From: an uncultured Clostridia bacterium
Lineage (GTDB): Bacteria > Bacillota > Clostridia > Oscillospirales > Oscillospiraceae
DNA: 36,298 bases
Direction of reading: 5' to 3'
NCBI GenBank assembly: GCA_945864305.1
Contig: CAMBAJ010000018.1
Coordinates: 1-36,298 of the forward strand
Each line of letters starts with the position of its first letter. Within the stretch, counting starts at the first letter, position 1. The position numbers and the translations under genes were made by a program. The notes under the pieces are model-generated. The model did not search any database, was not told the DNA's origin, and saw only the letters and a program-made list of their open reading frames with translations. Of this stretch, positions 1-8,671 are shown one piece after another.

Positions 1-1372
1 CAGCTGCGTGAAACTCATAATAATACGAATCAATATCAATTGGCATATTTTGATTAATCGCACTATTGCTAAACACACTGCTATGCGGAATCATCCCTGA
101 TACAGTCTGCTGCATTGTTGCGTTATTTCCATAGACAATTTCTCCTACAGCAAAATCATTGGAAACACATTCCAATTTACACGCAGTAAAACTATACCCA
201 GGCTTGCTAAAAGATGCTAAAATAACATTTTTTTTAGTTGCCGGCTGATTAAGTCCAACGTACAAATACGAAGTTAAATCTTTGTTATACGATGTACGTT
301 CTTTTACGATGATAACTTTTTTGTAATCTTTGACCGGCGCAACAAGGTACAACGCGGTATCCGGCGAAACAGGGATGGTGCCCAAGTAAACCGGCACATC
401 TTTTATATTTGCGAGCCCATAGCTACCATCCTCCTGCACCACCGGCACCTTGCCCGCATCCTCCGCCGTGGCAACCGGGACGCCGAGGCCGTCCTTGCCG
501 GCAGGCCCCTGTGGGCCCGTCTCTCCTGTTGGACCTGCAGGGCCCTGTGGCCCAGTCTCTCCCTGGGGACCCTGGGGGCCCTGCGGGCCGGTATCGCCCT
601 CGGGCCCCTTACTGCCGTTGCGTACCTCAAACGTGGAGGTCGTGCCATCCGTCTTGGTGACGGTGACGATGTTGGTGCCACCGTCCTCGGTGGAGGTGGT
701 AGTCTGCACCACGGCCTGGATGCCTACGCCGTCCCGTCCGTCAGCTCCGGTTGCACCATCCTTGCCTGTGGCGCCGTCCTGGCCGTTCGCGCCCGCAGGT
801 CCCACGGCATACCCGGCGTCAATGGTCTTTCCGGTGGACAGCGTAATGATCAGGTGTCCATCCTCGTTGATAGCTGCATCGGTGACGGACGCGCCGCCAC
901 CGCCTCCGGATGCAAAAATCTCGTTGATGGCCGCCACCAGCGAGGACTTGTCCTCCGTCTTCAGAGCAGCGAGATCGCCCATGCGCCCCAGAAGCTGCTC
1001 TACCAGCGTGGGCGACGGGTCCGCCGCCTCCTGGGTGGGGCCTGCGCCAGGATTGATGTACAGACGTCGCTCCGTCCAGATGGTGGGCAGGCGGCTGCCG
1101 TCCTTGGTGCCGTAGACGCCTACCTTGAGATAGGCTCCTGGCAACAGCACCTCCCACGGAACCCTACAGGCGTCGTCCTCCAACAGCTGCTCCCGGGTGA
1201 TGCTTGTGGTGTTGTCTCTGCTGTAAAACACGGCGGTGCGCTGGAAGCCGTCCCAAGCACTGTTGAACGAAAATGATACCGTGTACACATTCACGGTTCC
1301 TGCAACCAGCATAACCGGCTCCGTCAGCTCGATGCGCTGTCCGGTAACGGCGTAGCTTAAATTCTTGTCCAT
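1..1372 (-). CDS. Collagen-like tail fibre protein, 3' end off the window
   Basis: The frame is open from an ATG at 1372 to the window edge with no stop: 457 codons plus one base. The first ~115 residues form a conserved-looking domain ([12 protein letters not shown]..., with [18 protein letters not shown] further on) of a kind seen at the start of fibres in Firmicutes siphoviruses; I cannot name the family. Collagen-type Gly-X-Y repeats follow near residues 188-205 ([13 protein letters not shown]) and 254-291 ([16 protein letters not shown]). The last ~115 residues are probably the receptor-binding tip; their DNA is markedly more A+T-rich than the rest of the operon, which suggests exchange of the tip. 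It starts three bases after the stop of the upstream tail gene. The role as an adsorption fibre is inferred from position and repeats. Confidence 0.8.
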   Translation of the reverse strand, partial: MDKNLSYAVTGQRIELTEPVMLVAGTVNVYTVSFSFNSAWDGFQRTAVFYSRDNTTSITREQLLEDDACRVPWEVLLPGAYLKVGVYGTKDGSRLPTIWTERRLYINPGAGPTQEAADPSPTLVEQLLGRMGDLAALKTEDKSSLVAAINEIFASGGGGGASVTDAAINEDGHLIITLSTGKTIDAGYAVGPAGANGQDGATGKDGATGADGRDGVGIQAVVQTTTSTEDGGTNIVTVTKTDGTTSTFEVRNGSKGPEGDTGPQGPQGPQGETGPQGPAGPTGETGPQGPAGKDGLGVPVATAEDAGKVPVVQEDGSYGLANIKDVPVYLGTIPVSPDTALYLVAPVKDYKKVIIVKERTSYNKDLTSYLYVGLNQPATKKNVILASFSKPGYSFTACKLECVSNDFAVGEIVYGNNATMQQTVSGMIPHSSVFSNSAINQNMPIDIDSYYYEFHAA

Positions 1373-1375
1373 GGC

Positions 1376-3577
1376 TCACTCCTTATCCCAGTAAATTACA
1401 CACACGCCGTCCGCGCCGTCCACACCGGGCTGGCCGGGGCCGGGCTTGACCGTGACGATAAAATCCCATCCCTTAGGCCTCCCATCGGGCCAAAATTCCT
1501 GCTTCCAGTATCCAGCACCAGCGCTGCCGCCATCTCCGCCCTTGCCGCCGTCGCCTGTGCCCGAAATGGGCACTTCCACGCCGGTACGGCCGTAGGCGTC
1601 TCCGTTGGCAATGTCTGTAAAGCTGGGGCTGTACACTTGGCCATTGGCGGAGGAATACACGCCAAAGGTGGTCTCTCCGCCCTCTTCGCCCGGAACGCCG
1701 GTGACAGCGCTTGCCTTGCCGCCCTTGCCGATGATCACGGTGTAATCCGTGTTCGGGTTGACGCTGACCACGCCGCTCCATACCTTTCCGCCGCTGCCGT
1801 CCAGGCCGGGGTCTCCCTCGCCGCTGGACACGCCGCTGCCGGGAAGCACGCCGGAGCCGCCCACATAGCCGTCTCCGCCCCGTGCGCCGCCCTGTCCGCC
1901 CTGGGACAGGATGATTCTCGCCTGTGTCTGATTCGGGCCGGTATGGAACACGCCGCTCTCGGTGAATACCACCCGGTTCTGGAACAGGAAACTGCCGTCC
2001 GCCTGGAGCAGGACGCTCTTGCAGTCCCGAAGGACGCCGTTGCTGAATGTGAAGCTCTGCTCCATCCGCCGCCCGGTGGTGGCGCTGGATTCGTCCAGCC
2101 AAACCGTGTCCACGTCGCCGATTTCCCCCGCCGGGTCGCCCCGGCCGGTGGTCTCCAGCTTGATGCCACCGTACTGGCTCAAAATCTGCCGCGCCGCCGT
2201 CTGGGCCTGGGCCGCTGTGTGGATAAATGGATTGCTCACCGTCAGGGTATTGGAACTGCTGGTGGCGTTGCCGGAGATGTTGACCACGGTGTTGTTCCCG
2301 TCGTACAGCTGGAAGGTCAGGACCGCTAAATCGTCGTTGGCCTTCATCACCGGGTACACTGTCATATTGTCCAAATCCAGCTTGTTGCCCTGGCTCCAAA
2401 GTGGTTCCGCCGTCAGGTCGCCTGTCTCGGCGTCCGCCCGGGGCCATGTGCCCGTGGCCATGCACACCCAGCGGAGGATGTCGCCGCACTTCTTGCCGCT
2501 GACATCGTCGGCGCTGTTCACCGTGGCCGCAGCGTCTGCGTAATCCGGGTCAACGTGGTACTTGTTTGCGAAATTGTCCCCCAGCTGGGCCGCAAGGGCC
2601 GCCAGCCAGCCGGAAAGGGTGGTGGGCAAGGTATCAGGCGCCTTAAATTCCCGGTCCGCCAGCAGGCCCACAATGTCCACCAGGTCCCATTGCATGGTCA
2701 TGGCGTTGTCGCCGGTTTTCCAACCGCCGTTGGCCTGGTAGAATACCCCGGACCGCTTGTACTCCACGCTGCCGTCCGACAGCTCGCAGCCGATGGCGAT
2801 GGGAATGGCCTGCCGCTCCTCGATGCTCTGGAAGATGCCGCTTTTGTTCCTGGGTTCAAACCGCCTGTCCAGGTTGTCCATCCGCAGGGTGCAGGTGCCG
2901 TAGGGGATGGCGAGACAGGCAAAGTTGCCCCGCATCTGGATGTTGATAGAGGCCAGGATGTCGTCCGTCCATTCCTCGTACACGCCGGGGATGATTTCCG
3001 CCACCCGCAGCCGCCGCCCCGGCAGGGACCATTTTGTCACCGTCACCCGGATGGCCGTGGGGTCGTAGACCGTGAAGCCGTCCAGGCTGACGGAGACGGC
3101 CGTGTTGCCGGTGAAGTCCTTGGTGTAGACCGCCGTGTCGCCGGAGTAGACAGCTACCGAGAAATCCTCGGCAATTCCGTCGATGGCGTCGTCGGAGAAG
3201 TACACGCTGCACGCCTGGAGGATGGAGCAGTTGGAAAAGGTCAGCTCCGCGTAGACAGGGCTTGCAAAGCTGCCGTCATCTCCGCTGAGCACGTCCCCCA
3301 CGAAGCCCACCTCGCCGGTGAGCTGGGCGGGGTCATCCGGAATGAGCCGAAAGCTGCCGTCCAGTACCCACCGCCCTGGTTCCAGTGTGGCGTACCGGCT
3401 GTTCAGAGACAGTTCCTTGTCGTGCAGCTGCTCCGGCTTGGACCATGCCGCCGCCCCGGAGCCATTGGGCGCCCCGAAAGTGATATCCGGGTCCACGATC
3501 TCCAGCACGGCCTTCATGAACATATTCCGGGGATCTCCGACAATAGCAGACTTGTATCCGTCAGTAATGGCGAGCAT
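1376..3577 (-). CDS. Large tail tip / minor structural protein with Gly-rich C-terminus
   Basis: This is a 733-residue protein just downstream of the tape measure and a small distal-tail gene, the usual place for tail-tip or tail-associated adsorption proteins. The N-terminal ~530 residues look like a structured tail protein (starts MLAITDGYKSAIVGDPRNMF). The C-terminal ~190 residues are glycine-rich (GGQGGARGGDGYVGGSG and similar), like the glycine-rich modules that cap many phage fibres; a similar domain occurs in the protein at 34276-35511. No peptidase motif was recognised. The start overlaps the preceding gene by 17 bases, indicating coupled translation. The exact tail function is inferred from context. 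Confidence 0.8.
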   Translation of the reverse strand: MLAITDGYKSAIVGDPRNMFMKAVLEIVDPDITFGAPNGSGAAAWSKPEQLHDKELSLNSRYATLEPGRWVLDGSFRLIPDDPAQLTGEVGFVGDVLSGDDGSFASPVYAELTFSNCSILQACSVYFSDDAIDGIAEDFSVAVYSGDTAVYTKDFTGNTAVSVSLDGFTVYDPTAIRVTVTKWSLPGRRLRVAEIIPGVYEEWTDDILASINIQMRGNFACLAIPYGTCTLRMDNLDRRFEPRNKSGIFQSIEERQAIPIAIGCELSDGSVEYKRSGVFYQANGGWKTGDNAMTMQWDLVDIVGLLADREFKAPDTLPTTLSGWLAALAAQLGDNFANKYHVDPDYADAAATVNSADDVSGKKCGDILRWVCMATGTWPRADAETGDLTAEPLWSQGNKLDLDNMTVYPVMKANDDLAVLTFQLYDGNNTVVNISGNATSSSNTLTVSNPFIHTAAQAQTAARQILSQYGGIKLETTGRGDPAGEIGDVDTVWLDESSATTGRRMEQSFTFSNGVLRDCKSVLLQADGSFLFQNRVVFTESGVFHTGPNQTQARIILSQGGQGGARGGDGYVGGSGVLPGSGVSSGEGDPGLDGSGGKVWSGVVSVNPNTDYTVIIGKGGKASAVTGVPGEEGGETTFGVYSSANGQVYSPSFTDIANGDAYGRTGVEVPISGTGDGGKGGDGGSAGAGYWKQEFWPDGRPKGWDFIVTVKPGPGQPGVDGADGVCVIYWDKE

Positions 3578-3953
3578 GCGGTTTCACCTCCCGCAGAGTA
3601 AAGGCCAGGTTGTGCCACTTTGGCGTTCCGTCTCGGAAAAACGCCAGCGTCGGATTGGTGATCGATTCCACAATGAACGTGGAAGTCACCAGCTCGTCCC
3701 CATCATCCGGCAGGTACGCCACGGTCTTCGGCCCCCGGCTCCGGAGAGCGCCCAGCACCTCCCGGCACTTGGCGTCCCCCATGTAGTCGTAGGAATAGGA
3801 GATCTTCTGCACCACGCCCCGGACCTCCTCCACGATCCGGCCGGAGATCATCTGGATCTGCTCCCGCAGCTCCTCCGGATAGCACTGGTAGCGGTCATGT
3901 GTGGTCGTGGGAAGAAGTACCTCGTTGATGATCAATTGAATAGGCTGACTCAT
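3561..3953 (-). CDS. Small distal tail protein, unknown function
   Basis: A 130-residue protein lies between the tape measure and the large tail-tip protein. The sequence (starts MSQPIQLIINEVLLP, with YSYDYMGDAKCREVL in the middle) resembles small tail proteins annotated as DUF6711 in Firmicutes siphoviruses, but I recognise this only weakly. It overlaps the tape measure stop by four bases (ATGA) and its own end overlaps the next start by 17 bases, so it is tightly embedded in the tail operon. A hub-adjacent or distal-tail role is plausible by position only. Confidence 0.75.
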   Translation of the reverse strand: MSQPIQLIINEVLLPTTTHDRYQCYPEELREQIQMISGRIVEEVRGVVQKISYSYDYMGDAKCREVLGALRSRGPKTVAYLPDDGDELVTSTFIVESITNPTLAFFRDGTPKWHNLAFTLREVKPHARHY

Positions 3954-6673
3954 ACGTCGCTCACCACCTCCGGGTTAGATCGGTCTTCAGATCGGTAATA
4001 GGGCTGGGTCACACGGGCAAACTCCCGGCCGTCGATAGCCAGTACGGTGGTGCCCACGTACTCGGTCCGCCCGCCCATGACCGTGGACATGCCGTTGACC
4101 ATGCTGGCTGCAGCTCTGGAAAGGCTGGTGTCCAAATCGGGCACGCCGCTGCGCATGGTGCCGGCGATATCCGCGTAACTCGCCGTCACGTTGGTTGTCA
4201 TGGAAAGCTCCCGCTGCTTGTCCAGCACTTCCTGAATGGAGTCTGCCAGCTTCTGATACTCGATCTGCTCCTGCAGCAGGGTCTTCATGTAGCTGAGCGC
4301 TTCCGCGCTGTTGACGCCGTACTGGTCCGCCATGGACTGATAGACGGCCTGGGTAGCTTCCAAAACTCCAGCCTGGGTGGCCTCCTGCTCTGTCAGCAGC
4401 TCCAGCTTTTTGTCGTAGCGTTCCAGTTCACCGGCATTTTTCCCGGCCGTCATCTCCCACAGCTGATACTGCAGGTCCGAAATGTCAGACTGTGTATCCA
4501 GTGCGCTGGTGAGGGTCCGGAAACGGTCCGTCACCTCGCCGGCGATATCTTCAACCGTCTCCATGACCTTCCCTTTGCCGTTTTCCATGCCGATCTCCAG
4601 GCCGTCCATCAGATATTCGCCGATGGTCATAAACACGCGGGACGGGGAGTTGACGTCCCATGTGCTTGCAAACAGGCCAGTGATCTTGGAGGCGATGCCG
4701 GTGATATTGCCCTTGATGGCTTCAAATTTTCCTGTCAGACCCTCCAGCAGGCCGTCGATCAGGTGAGAGCCGATCTCCTTCAGCTTAGCAGGCAGCTTCA
4801 TGAAATAGCCGATCAGATCGTCTCCGATGGCCGACGCCTGCTCCCGGATGAAATTCACCATGCTCCGGATTCCGTTTCCGACGCCCTGCATGATCTTGCT
4901 GCCAAGATCCAGCCACTGGAACGCCGTAAACACGTCCCAGATGGCCTTGAGGATCTGCGGGATATTGGCCACCAGCGTGGGGATGGCCTCGATCATGCCG
5001 TTGGCCAGGGTCCCGATCAGATTGGCAGCCGCCCCCAGCAGCTTCGGCGCGTTGTCGTTGATGATGCCGGCCAGGTCACTGATGATGCCCGGCACCTTTT
5101 CAATCAACACCGGGATGCTGTCCGACAGTCCCTGTCCCAGTCCCTCCATCAGGCCCACCGCGCCCTCCGTGATGTGGGATGAGCCTTCTCGCAGGCTTGA
5201 CGCCAGACCGCCGATCAGATCCAGCGCGATCGATGCCATGTCCGGAAGGTCCTCCGCAAGCATGGTCCCCAGATCCGCGAACAGCGCCGCTATGGTCTCA
5301 TGGATCAGGCTCAGCGCCGAGGTCAGCAGGGGCACACCATTGCTCAACAGGCTGCCCGCCAGTTGAGAGAGCATGTCCAGAACTGTGGGCAGAAGCGCCG
5401 GGATCGTTGTTTTCAGCGTCTCCATGCCTGCCATGAGGGAGCCGGTCATCTGGCTGACCAAGTCGGTCACGCCGCTGGTATCGCCATGAGACAGCTGCTT
5501 CACCGCGTCAAACACGGCGGTAACGCCCTGCCCGAAGCCTTCCCAGTCGATGCTTTCCGTCAGGCTCTGGAAAGCGCTTGTGACCTCCTGCAAAATGGGG
5601 ATCAGGTTTTCCAGAAACGGTGTTCCCACCGCCGCCTGAAACTGCTTCCATGCTTCCGTCAGGTTGCCCTGGACGTTCTCCCAGCCGTCCGCCTCCCGCT
5701 GGGCCTGTCCCATGGCGCCGGACAGCGCCATGCTGTCCTCCACCATTTTCAGCAGCGTGTCCTGCTTCTGGATCTCCGTCAGGTCATTGAATTTCTGGCC
5801 GAACAGCTCCATGGCCGCCGCGTTCCGGGTGGTCTCCGTGGCGGAGAGGCCCAGCGCCGCGTCGTTGGAGTAGTTCCCCTTCAGGAAGCTCTGCAGGCTC
5901 TCCGTGGTGTCCTCCAGGCTTCGGTCGTAGTAGGCGGCGCTGTCTGCAGCGACCTTCAGGGCCCGCTCCATGATATCCATGCTCTGTGCCGTGTCGCCGC
6001 CGGCGGACCGGGCGAAGGCGTAGATCTGCGTGCCGGTGCCCTGCAGCCGGGTAGCCAGGATGCCGGAGGCATCCGCCACCCGGTTGATCGCATCAGACGC
6101 CTCGCCGCCCAGGGAGCCGAAGGTTTGTTCAAACTGAGCAGTGTTGGCCTTCACGCTGGCTGCGGACTCAATGAATTCACCGGCCATGTCCCGGATCGCG
6201 CCCGCCACCTTCTTGATGCCCTCCACGATGGCCTCACCGATGACGTGCGCTTTCAGCATATCGCCGAATTTCAATGCACTGTCTCCAGCGTCGTCCAGGG
6301 CACCTCCGGTGTCCTTCAGGGATCCTCCGGTGTCATTAAGGGCATTCTCCATGTCATAGAGTTCTTTGGTGGACCGGTTCACCGTCTGCTGCCACTTTTG
6401 GGTCCGCTCGTCCGCCGCGCCGTATTTGGCCGTCGCCCTTGCAAGCATATCCTGCTGCAGCGCCAGCTTTTCCTTTTGGGCGGCGATCTGCTTGTTCAAA
6501 ACAGCCGTCTTGGCGGAAAGCGCGTCCTGGCCGCTGGCGTTCCGGGCAAACTGGGCGGTCACAGCGCCCATCTCCGTGCCCAGCGTCTTCAGCTGAGCGG
6601 AGACCGTGCCGATCTGTTTTCTGAATTCGGCCTCGCCGTCAATACCGATCTTCGGACCGATATCATAGGACAT
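3950..6673 (-). CDS. Tail tape measure protein
   Basis: A 907-residue protein, the longest in the window, encoded directly after the frameshifted tail chaperone as is standard for siphoviruses. The first ~130 residues are coiled-coil-like (GEAEFRKQIGTVSAQLKTLG, then QIAAQKEKLALQQDML). The middle (about residues 400-660) has long hydrophobic stretches typical of tape measure proteins, and the end contains another helical region (VEDIAGEVTDRFRTLTS). It sets tail length and helps DNA entry; at ~0.15 nm per residue the tail would be about 135 nm, a family rule of thumb. The start ATG has a GAGGTGA ribosome binding site. No lytic transglycosylase or peptidase motif was recognised. Confidence 0.93.
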   Translation of the reverse strand: MSYDIGPKIGIDGEAEFRKQIGTVSAQLKTLGTEMGAVTAQFARNASGQDALSAKTAVLNKQIAAQKEKLALQQDMLARATAKYGAADERTQKWQQTVNRSTKELYDMENALNDTGGSLKDTGGALDDAGDSALKFGDMLKAHVIGEAIVEGIKKVAGAIRDMAGEFIESAASVKANTAQFEQTFGSLGGEASDAINRVADASGILATRLQGTGTQIYAFARSAGGDTAQSMDIMERALKVAADSAAYYDRSLEDTTESLQSFLKGNYSNDAALGLSATETTRNAAAMELFGQKFNDLTEIQKQDTLLKMVEDSMALSGAMGQAQREADGWENVQGNLTEAWKQFQAAVGTPFLENLIPILQEVTSAFQSLTESIDWEGFGQGVTAVFDAVKQLSHGDTSGVTDLVSQMTGSLMAGMETLKTTIPALLPTVLDMLSQLAGSLLSNGVPLLTSALSLIHETIAALFADLGTMLAEDLPDMASIALDLIGGLASSLREGSSHITEGAVGLMEGLGQGLSDSIPVLIEKVPGIISDLAGIINDNAPKLLGAAANLIGTLANGMIEAIPTLVANIPQILKAIWDVFTAFQWLDLGSKIMQGVGNGIRSMVNFIREQASAIGDDLIGYFMKLPAKLKEIGSHLIDGLLEGLTGKFEAIKGNITGIASKITGLFASTWDVNSPSRVFMTIGEYLMDGLEIGMENGKGKVMETVEDIAGEVTDRFRTLTSALDTQSDISDLQYQLWEMTAGKNAGELERYDKKLELLTEQEATQAGVLEATQAVYQSMADQYGVNSAEALSYMKTLLQEQIEYQKLADSIQEVLDKQRELSMTTNVTASYADIAGTMRSGVPDLDTSLSRAAASMVNGMSTVMGGRTEYVGTTVLAIDGREFARVTQPYYRSEDRSNPEVVSDV

Positions 6674-6684
6674 ATGTACTCACC

Positions 6685-7244
6685 TCACAGTACGTCCGGG
6701 ATAATGTCCTCGTCCGTGAGGACATGCTTGGGCTTGGCCCCCTCGTGCTTGACCTGGTACACGGCGATCAGGTCCTGCAGCTCCCCGAAGGGCAGGTCCA
6801 TGGTCTCCGTCCTGGTCAGGCCACAGGCCATCCCGTACCAAAGAAACCACGCGGGAGTCAGGTCTCCCGCGGCTCCTGCGTGGTTTCTGCGTTTTTTCCA
6901 GGCTCCGCCTCCACGGTCCGCTCATTGCTGGCGCTCATGGCGGTCATCAGGCTGTGCCGCAGATCGTTCAGGTCATCCAGGCCGAAGGTATCCAGCAGCA
7001 CGTCCTCGTCGGGCGGCTTCACGGCTTCCACGCCGTTTTCCTTGTCATAGCGATATCCGGCGTCCAGCATCTGAGCCAGAAGCCAGGTGCAGTTGCACAG
7101 CGCCTGGATGACGTCTCCGTTTCCGGACAGTGCGCCGTCCAGGCCCTCCAGACCGCCGAAGCGGTCCCCGCAGGCCTTGATGACCCGCAGGGAGAAGCAC
7201 AGAGGCATTTCCTTGCCTCTGATAGGGATCGTGACTCTCTTCAT
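6685..7244 (-). CDS. Tail assembly chaperone, -1 frameshift product (GT-type)
   Basis: If ribosomes slip -1 at the AAAAAAC heptamer (6891-6897), residues 1-118 of the short chaperone are joined to 68 residues from the other frame, giving 186 residues. The second frame reads sensibly (DLTPAWFLWYGMACGL, then DLPFGELQDLIAVYQ) and ends at a TGA at 6685, 12 bases before the tape measure start. It has no good start codon of its own, which supports the fusion. In lambda-like phages the G and GT proteins coat the tape measure while the tube polymerises, and the same role is inferred here. The segment downstream of the slip site starts at 6891. Confidence 0.85.
6843..6897 (-). promoter_or_regulatory. 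Programmed -1 ribosomal frameshift signal (slippery heptamer plus hairpin)
   Basis: On the minus strand the codons GGA AAA AAC contain the canonical X XXY YYZ heptamer A AAA AAC at 6897-6891, in phase with the chaperone start at 7244. Three bases downstream a two-part stem begins: GAAACCAC (6887-6880) pairs with GTGGTTTC (6850-6843), and inside it GCGGGAG (6870-6864) pairs with CTCCCGC (6857-6851). The six-base apical loop ACCTGA contains the zero-frame stop. The 5' side has a nine-base bulge. Position, phase and structure all match a stimulated frameshift. Confidence 0.9.
6858..7244 (-). CDS. Tail assembly chaperone, unshifted short product (G-type)
   Basis: A 128-residue protein (starts MKRVTIPIRGKEMPLCFSL) encoded between the tail tube and tape measure genes, the fixed position of tail assembly chaperones. 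Its C-terminal tail is hydrophilic and disordered-looking (VEAEPGKNAETTQEPRET), as usual where the slip site lies inside the coding end. The zero-frame stop at 6858-6860 falls in the loop of a strong hairpin. It should be made in excess over the frameshifted form. The stop of the tail tube gene is four bases upstream of the start. Confidence 0.88.
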   Translation of the reverse strand: MKRVTIPIRGKEMPLCFSLRVIKACGDRFGGLEGLDGALSGNGDVIQALCNCTWLLAQMLDAGYRYDKENGVEAVKPPDEDVLLDTFGLDDLNDLRHSLMTAMSASNERTVEAEPGKNAETTQEPRET

Positions 7245-7247
7245 CGG

Positions 7248-7850
7248 TTAACCTCCAGTGATATTCAACCGGTCCTTAATGTAGGCCTCCGCCTGGGCTT
7301 CCGTGGTAAATGTGGCCTCCCGCTTCCACATGTGGTTCTCGCTATCGTCCCGCATGACGGTTGCGCTCAGCTTAGGCACCTGCCACTCGATGCTCCCTTC
7401 CTGGGTGGTGGCGCTGTCGCTGGGCACGGCGAACATGCACTTGGTCAGCACGATGGCACGCCACTTGATGACGCCGCCTTTCTTCTTCTTGACGATGAAG
7501 CCAACGCCGAGGTACGGGGTCACCTGGGTGTCATCGTAGATCAGCTCCTTCACGTCGCTGTCCGTCACACCGGGGATACTGGACTCCAGGGTCTGCTCCT
7601 TCAGCCCAAGGATGGCCTTGGAGACCTCCTGGCTCAGGTCATCGGGGGTCAGAGTCAGGGTGCCGTTGGCGAATGTGCGGTCGGTCTCAACCACACCGTT
7701 GTCCGCATACAGGTTGTTGTCCTTGCTGGTCTCGATCTCCAGATTGATTTCCTTCAGTTTACCCAGGACGCCGCCGGAGACATAGGTGACGCTATTTCCG
7801 CTGGCGCTGTACACGCCGTAATAAGGTTTGCTAACGCCGATGATTGCCAT
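7248..7850 (-). CDS. Major tail tube protein
   Basis: A 200-residue protein with the look of the phi13-type major tail protein family of Firmicutes siphoviruses: N-terminal MAIIGVSKPYYGVYSASGN, a middle beta-rich part with FIVKKKKGGVIKWRAIVL, and a C-terminus rich in charged and polar residues. It polymerises around the tape measure to form the tail tube. It sits between the tail-completion/gp10-like genes and the chaperones, the standard order. The start has an AAAGGATG-type ribosome binding site. No C-terminal Ig-like domain is present, unlike some tube proteins. Confidence 0.88.
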   Translation of the reverse strand: MAIIGVSKPYYGVYSASGNSVTYVSGGVLGKLKEINLEIETSKDNNLYADNGVVETDRTFANGTLTLTPDDLSQEVSKAILGLKEQTLESSIPGVTDSDVKELIYDDTQVTPYLGVGFIVKKKKGGVIKWRAIVLTKCMFAVPSDSATTQEGSIEWQVPKLSATVMRDDSENHMWKREATFTTEAQAEAYIKDRLNITGG

Positions 7851-7866
7851 ATATCAATTCATCCTT

Positions 7867-8355
7867 TCACTTCATGATTTTTTCAATATTGTCATCCACA
7901 CGCTTTTTCATGATCTCCAGGGCCTTCTTTTTGCTGGCGGCCACGCCATTCTTAACAAACGGGTGCTTCAGCATGTAAGTCGTTCCACTTTCGATCGCGC
8001 GGGCGATCAGTTGATTTGGCTGACCGTTGGGCCATTTTTTTGTTTTGATGCCGCTGTATCCATCAAAACCGATCTTGACGTTCAGAAAACCGTTTGCGTC
8101 TTCTTCCATCTTTGTGATGCCATAGCAGTCATACAGGGCTTTTTTCTGGATTTTCTTAGGGCCAATCGCAGGAGTCCCTTCCGTTCCGAACCGCTCATCG
8201 GTCGGAACTTTTCTGAACTCTGACATGATCCTGTCCGCAACAAGACCAGCCGCATCATAAATGGCTGGACCGCATACCTCATGGATCGTTGCGTTTGAAA
8301 GCTTTGACAGCTTCATCAAATACTCGTCGCCCTTTTTAAACGTGATCGTCGCCAT
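7867..8355 (-). CDS. HK97 gp10-like head-tail / tail completion protein
   Basis: A 162-residue protein (starts MATITFKKGDEYLMKLSKL) whose length, basic C-terminus (KKKALEIMKKRVDDNIEKIMK is the last stretch) and gene position match the HK97-gp10_like family, which helps join the tail to the head. It starts inside the end of the upstream gene (20-base overlap) and precedes the tail tube. The assignment rests on position and general resemblance; no catalytic motif is expected. Confidence 0.75.
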   Translation of the reverse strand: MATITFKKGDEYLMKLSKLSNATIHEVCGPAIYDAAGLVADRIMSEFRKVPTDERFGTEGTPAIGPKKIQKKALYDCYGITKMEEDANGFLNVKIGFDGYSGIKTKKWPNGQPNQLIARAIESGTTYMLKHPFVKNGVAASKKKALEIMKKRVDDNIEKIMK

Positions 8356-8671
8356 CTCCCGTCACCTCCCAGCTCCACTCGTAGTGTAAAAAGCCGGTAT
8401 CGCTCTCCCGCTGGAAGCTGGAAAAGCTCCAGGCGATGCCAAGGGCATCCAGAGCCGCCTCAAAAGCTGCCGACCAGGGGTCAAACTCCTGCTTGGTGAA
8501 GAGATCCGTGGTGCCGGTGACGGCGGTCTCCGCGTGGATGTTGTCCGTCATGAGGTCGTTCCGGCCATCCTCCTGCCACACGAAATATCGCTCCGAGGAG
8601 AGCCGGACCAAGTGGCTCACCTGGTCCGTCACGGCGGTGTGTGCCGCGATGATCTTTTCGTTCCAGGTCAT
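8336..8671 (-). CDS. Tail terminator / completion-type protein
   Basis: A 111-residue protein (starts MTWNEKIIAAHTAV, ends in YEWSWEVTGDGDDHV) in the slot between the head-closure and gp10-like genes. In this gene order that slot usually encodes a tail terminator or minor capsid/tail joining protein. The start overlaps the upstream stop as ATGA. I recognise no domain; the function is inferred from synteny. Confidence 0.65.
   Translation of the reverse strand: MTWNEKIIAAHTAVTDQVSHLVRLSSERYFVWQEDGRNDLMTDNIHAETAVTGTTDLFTKQEFDPWSAAFEAALDALGIAWSFSSFQRESDTGFLHYEWSWEVTGDGDDHV

Noticed and set aside
450-1115. Long plus-strand frame rich in Gly/Pro/Ser
   Set aside because: It is the antisense shadow of the collagen-like repeats of the fibre gene on the minus strand.
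1-1372. Diversity-generating retroelement acting on the fibre tip
   Set aside because: No reverse transcriptase, template repeat or accessory gene was found in the window.
6680-6925. 81-residue minus-strand frame over the end of the tail chaperone
   Set aside because: It is Arg/Gly-rich and lies in the third frame; the meaningful downstream frame is the -1 extension ending at 6685.
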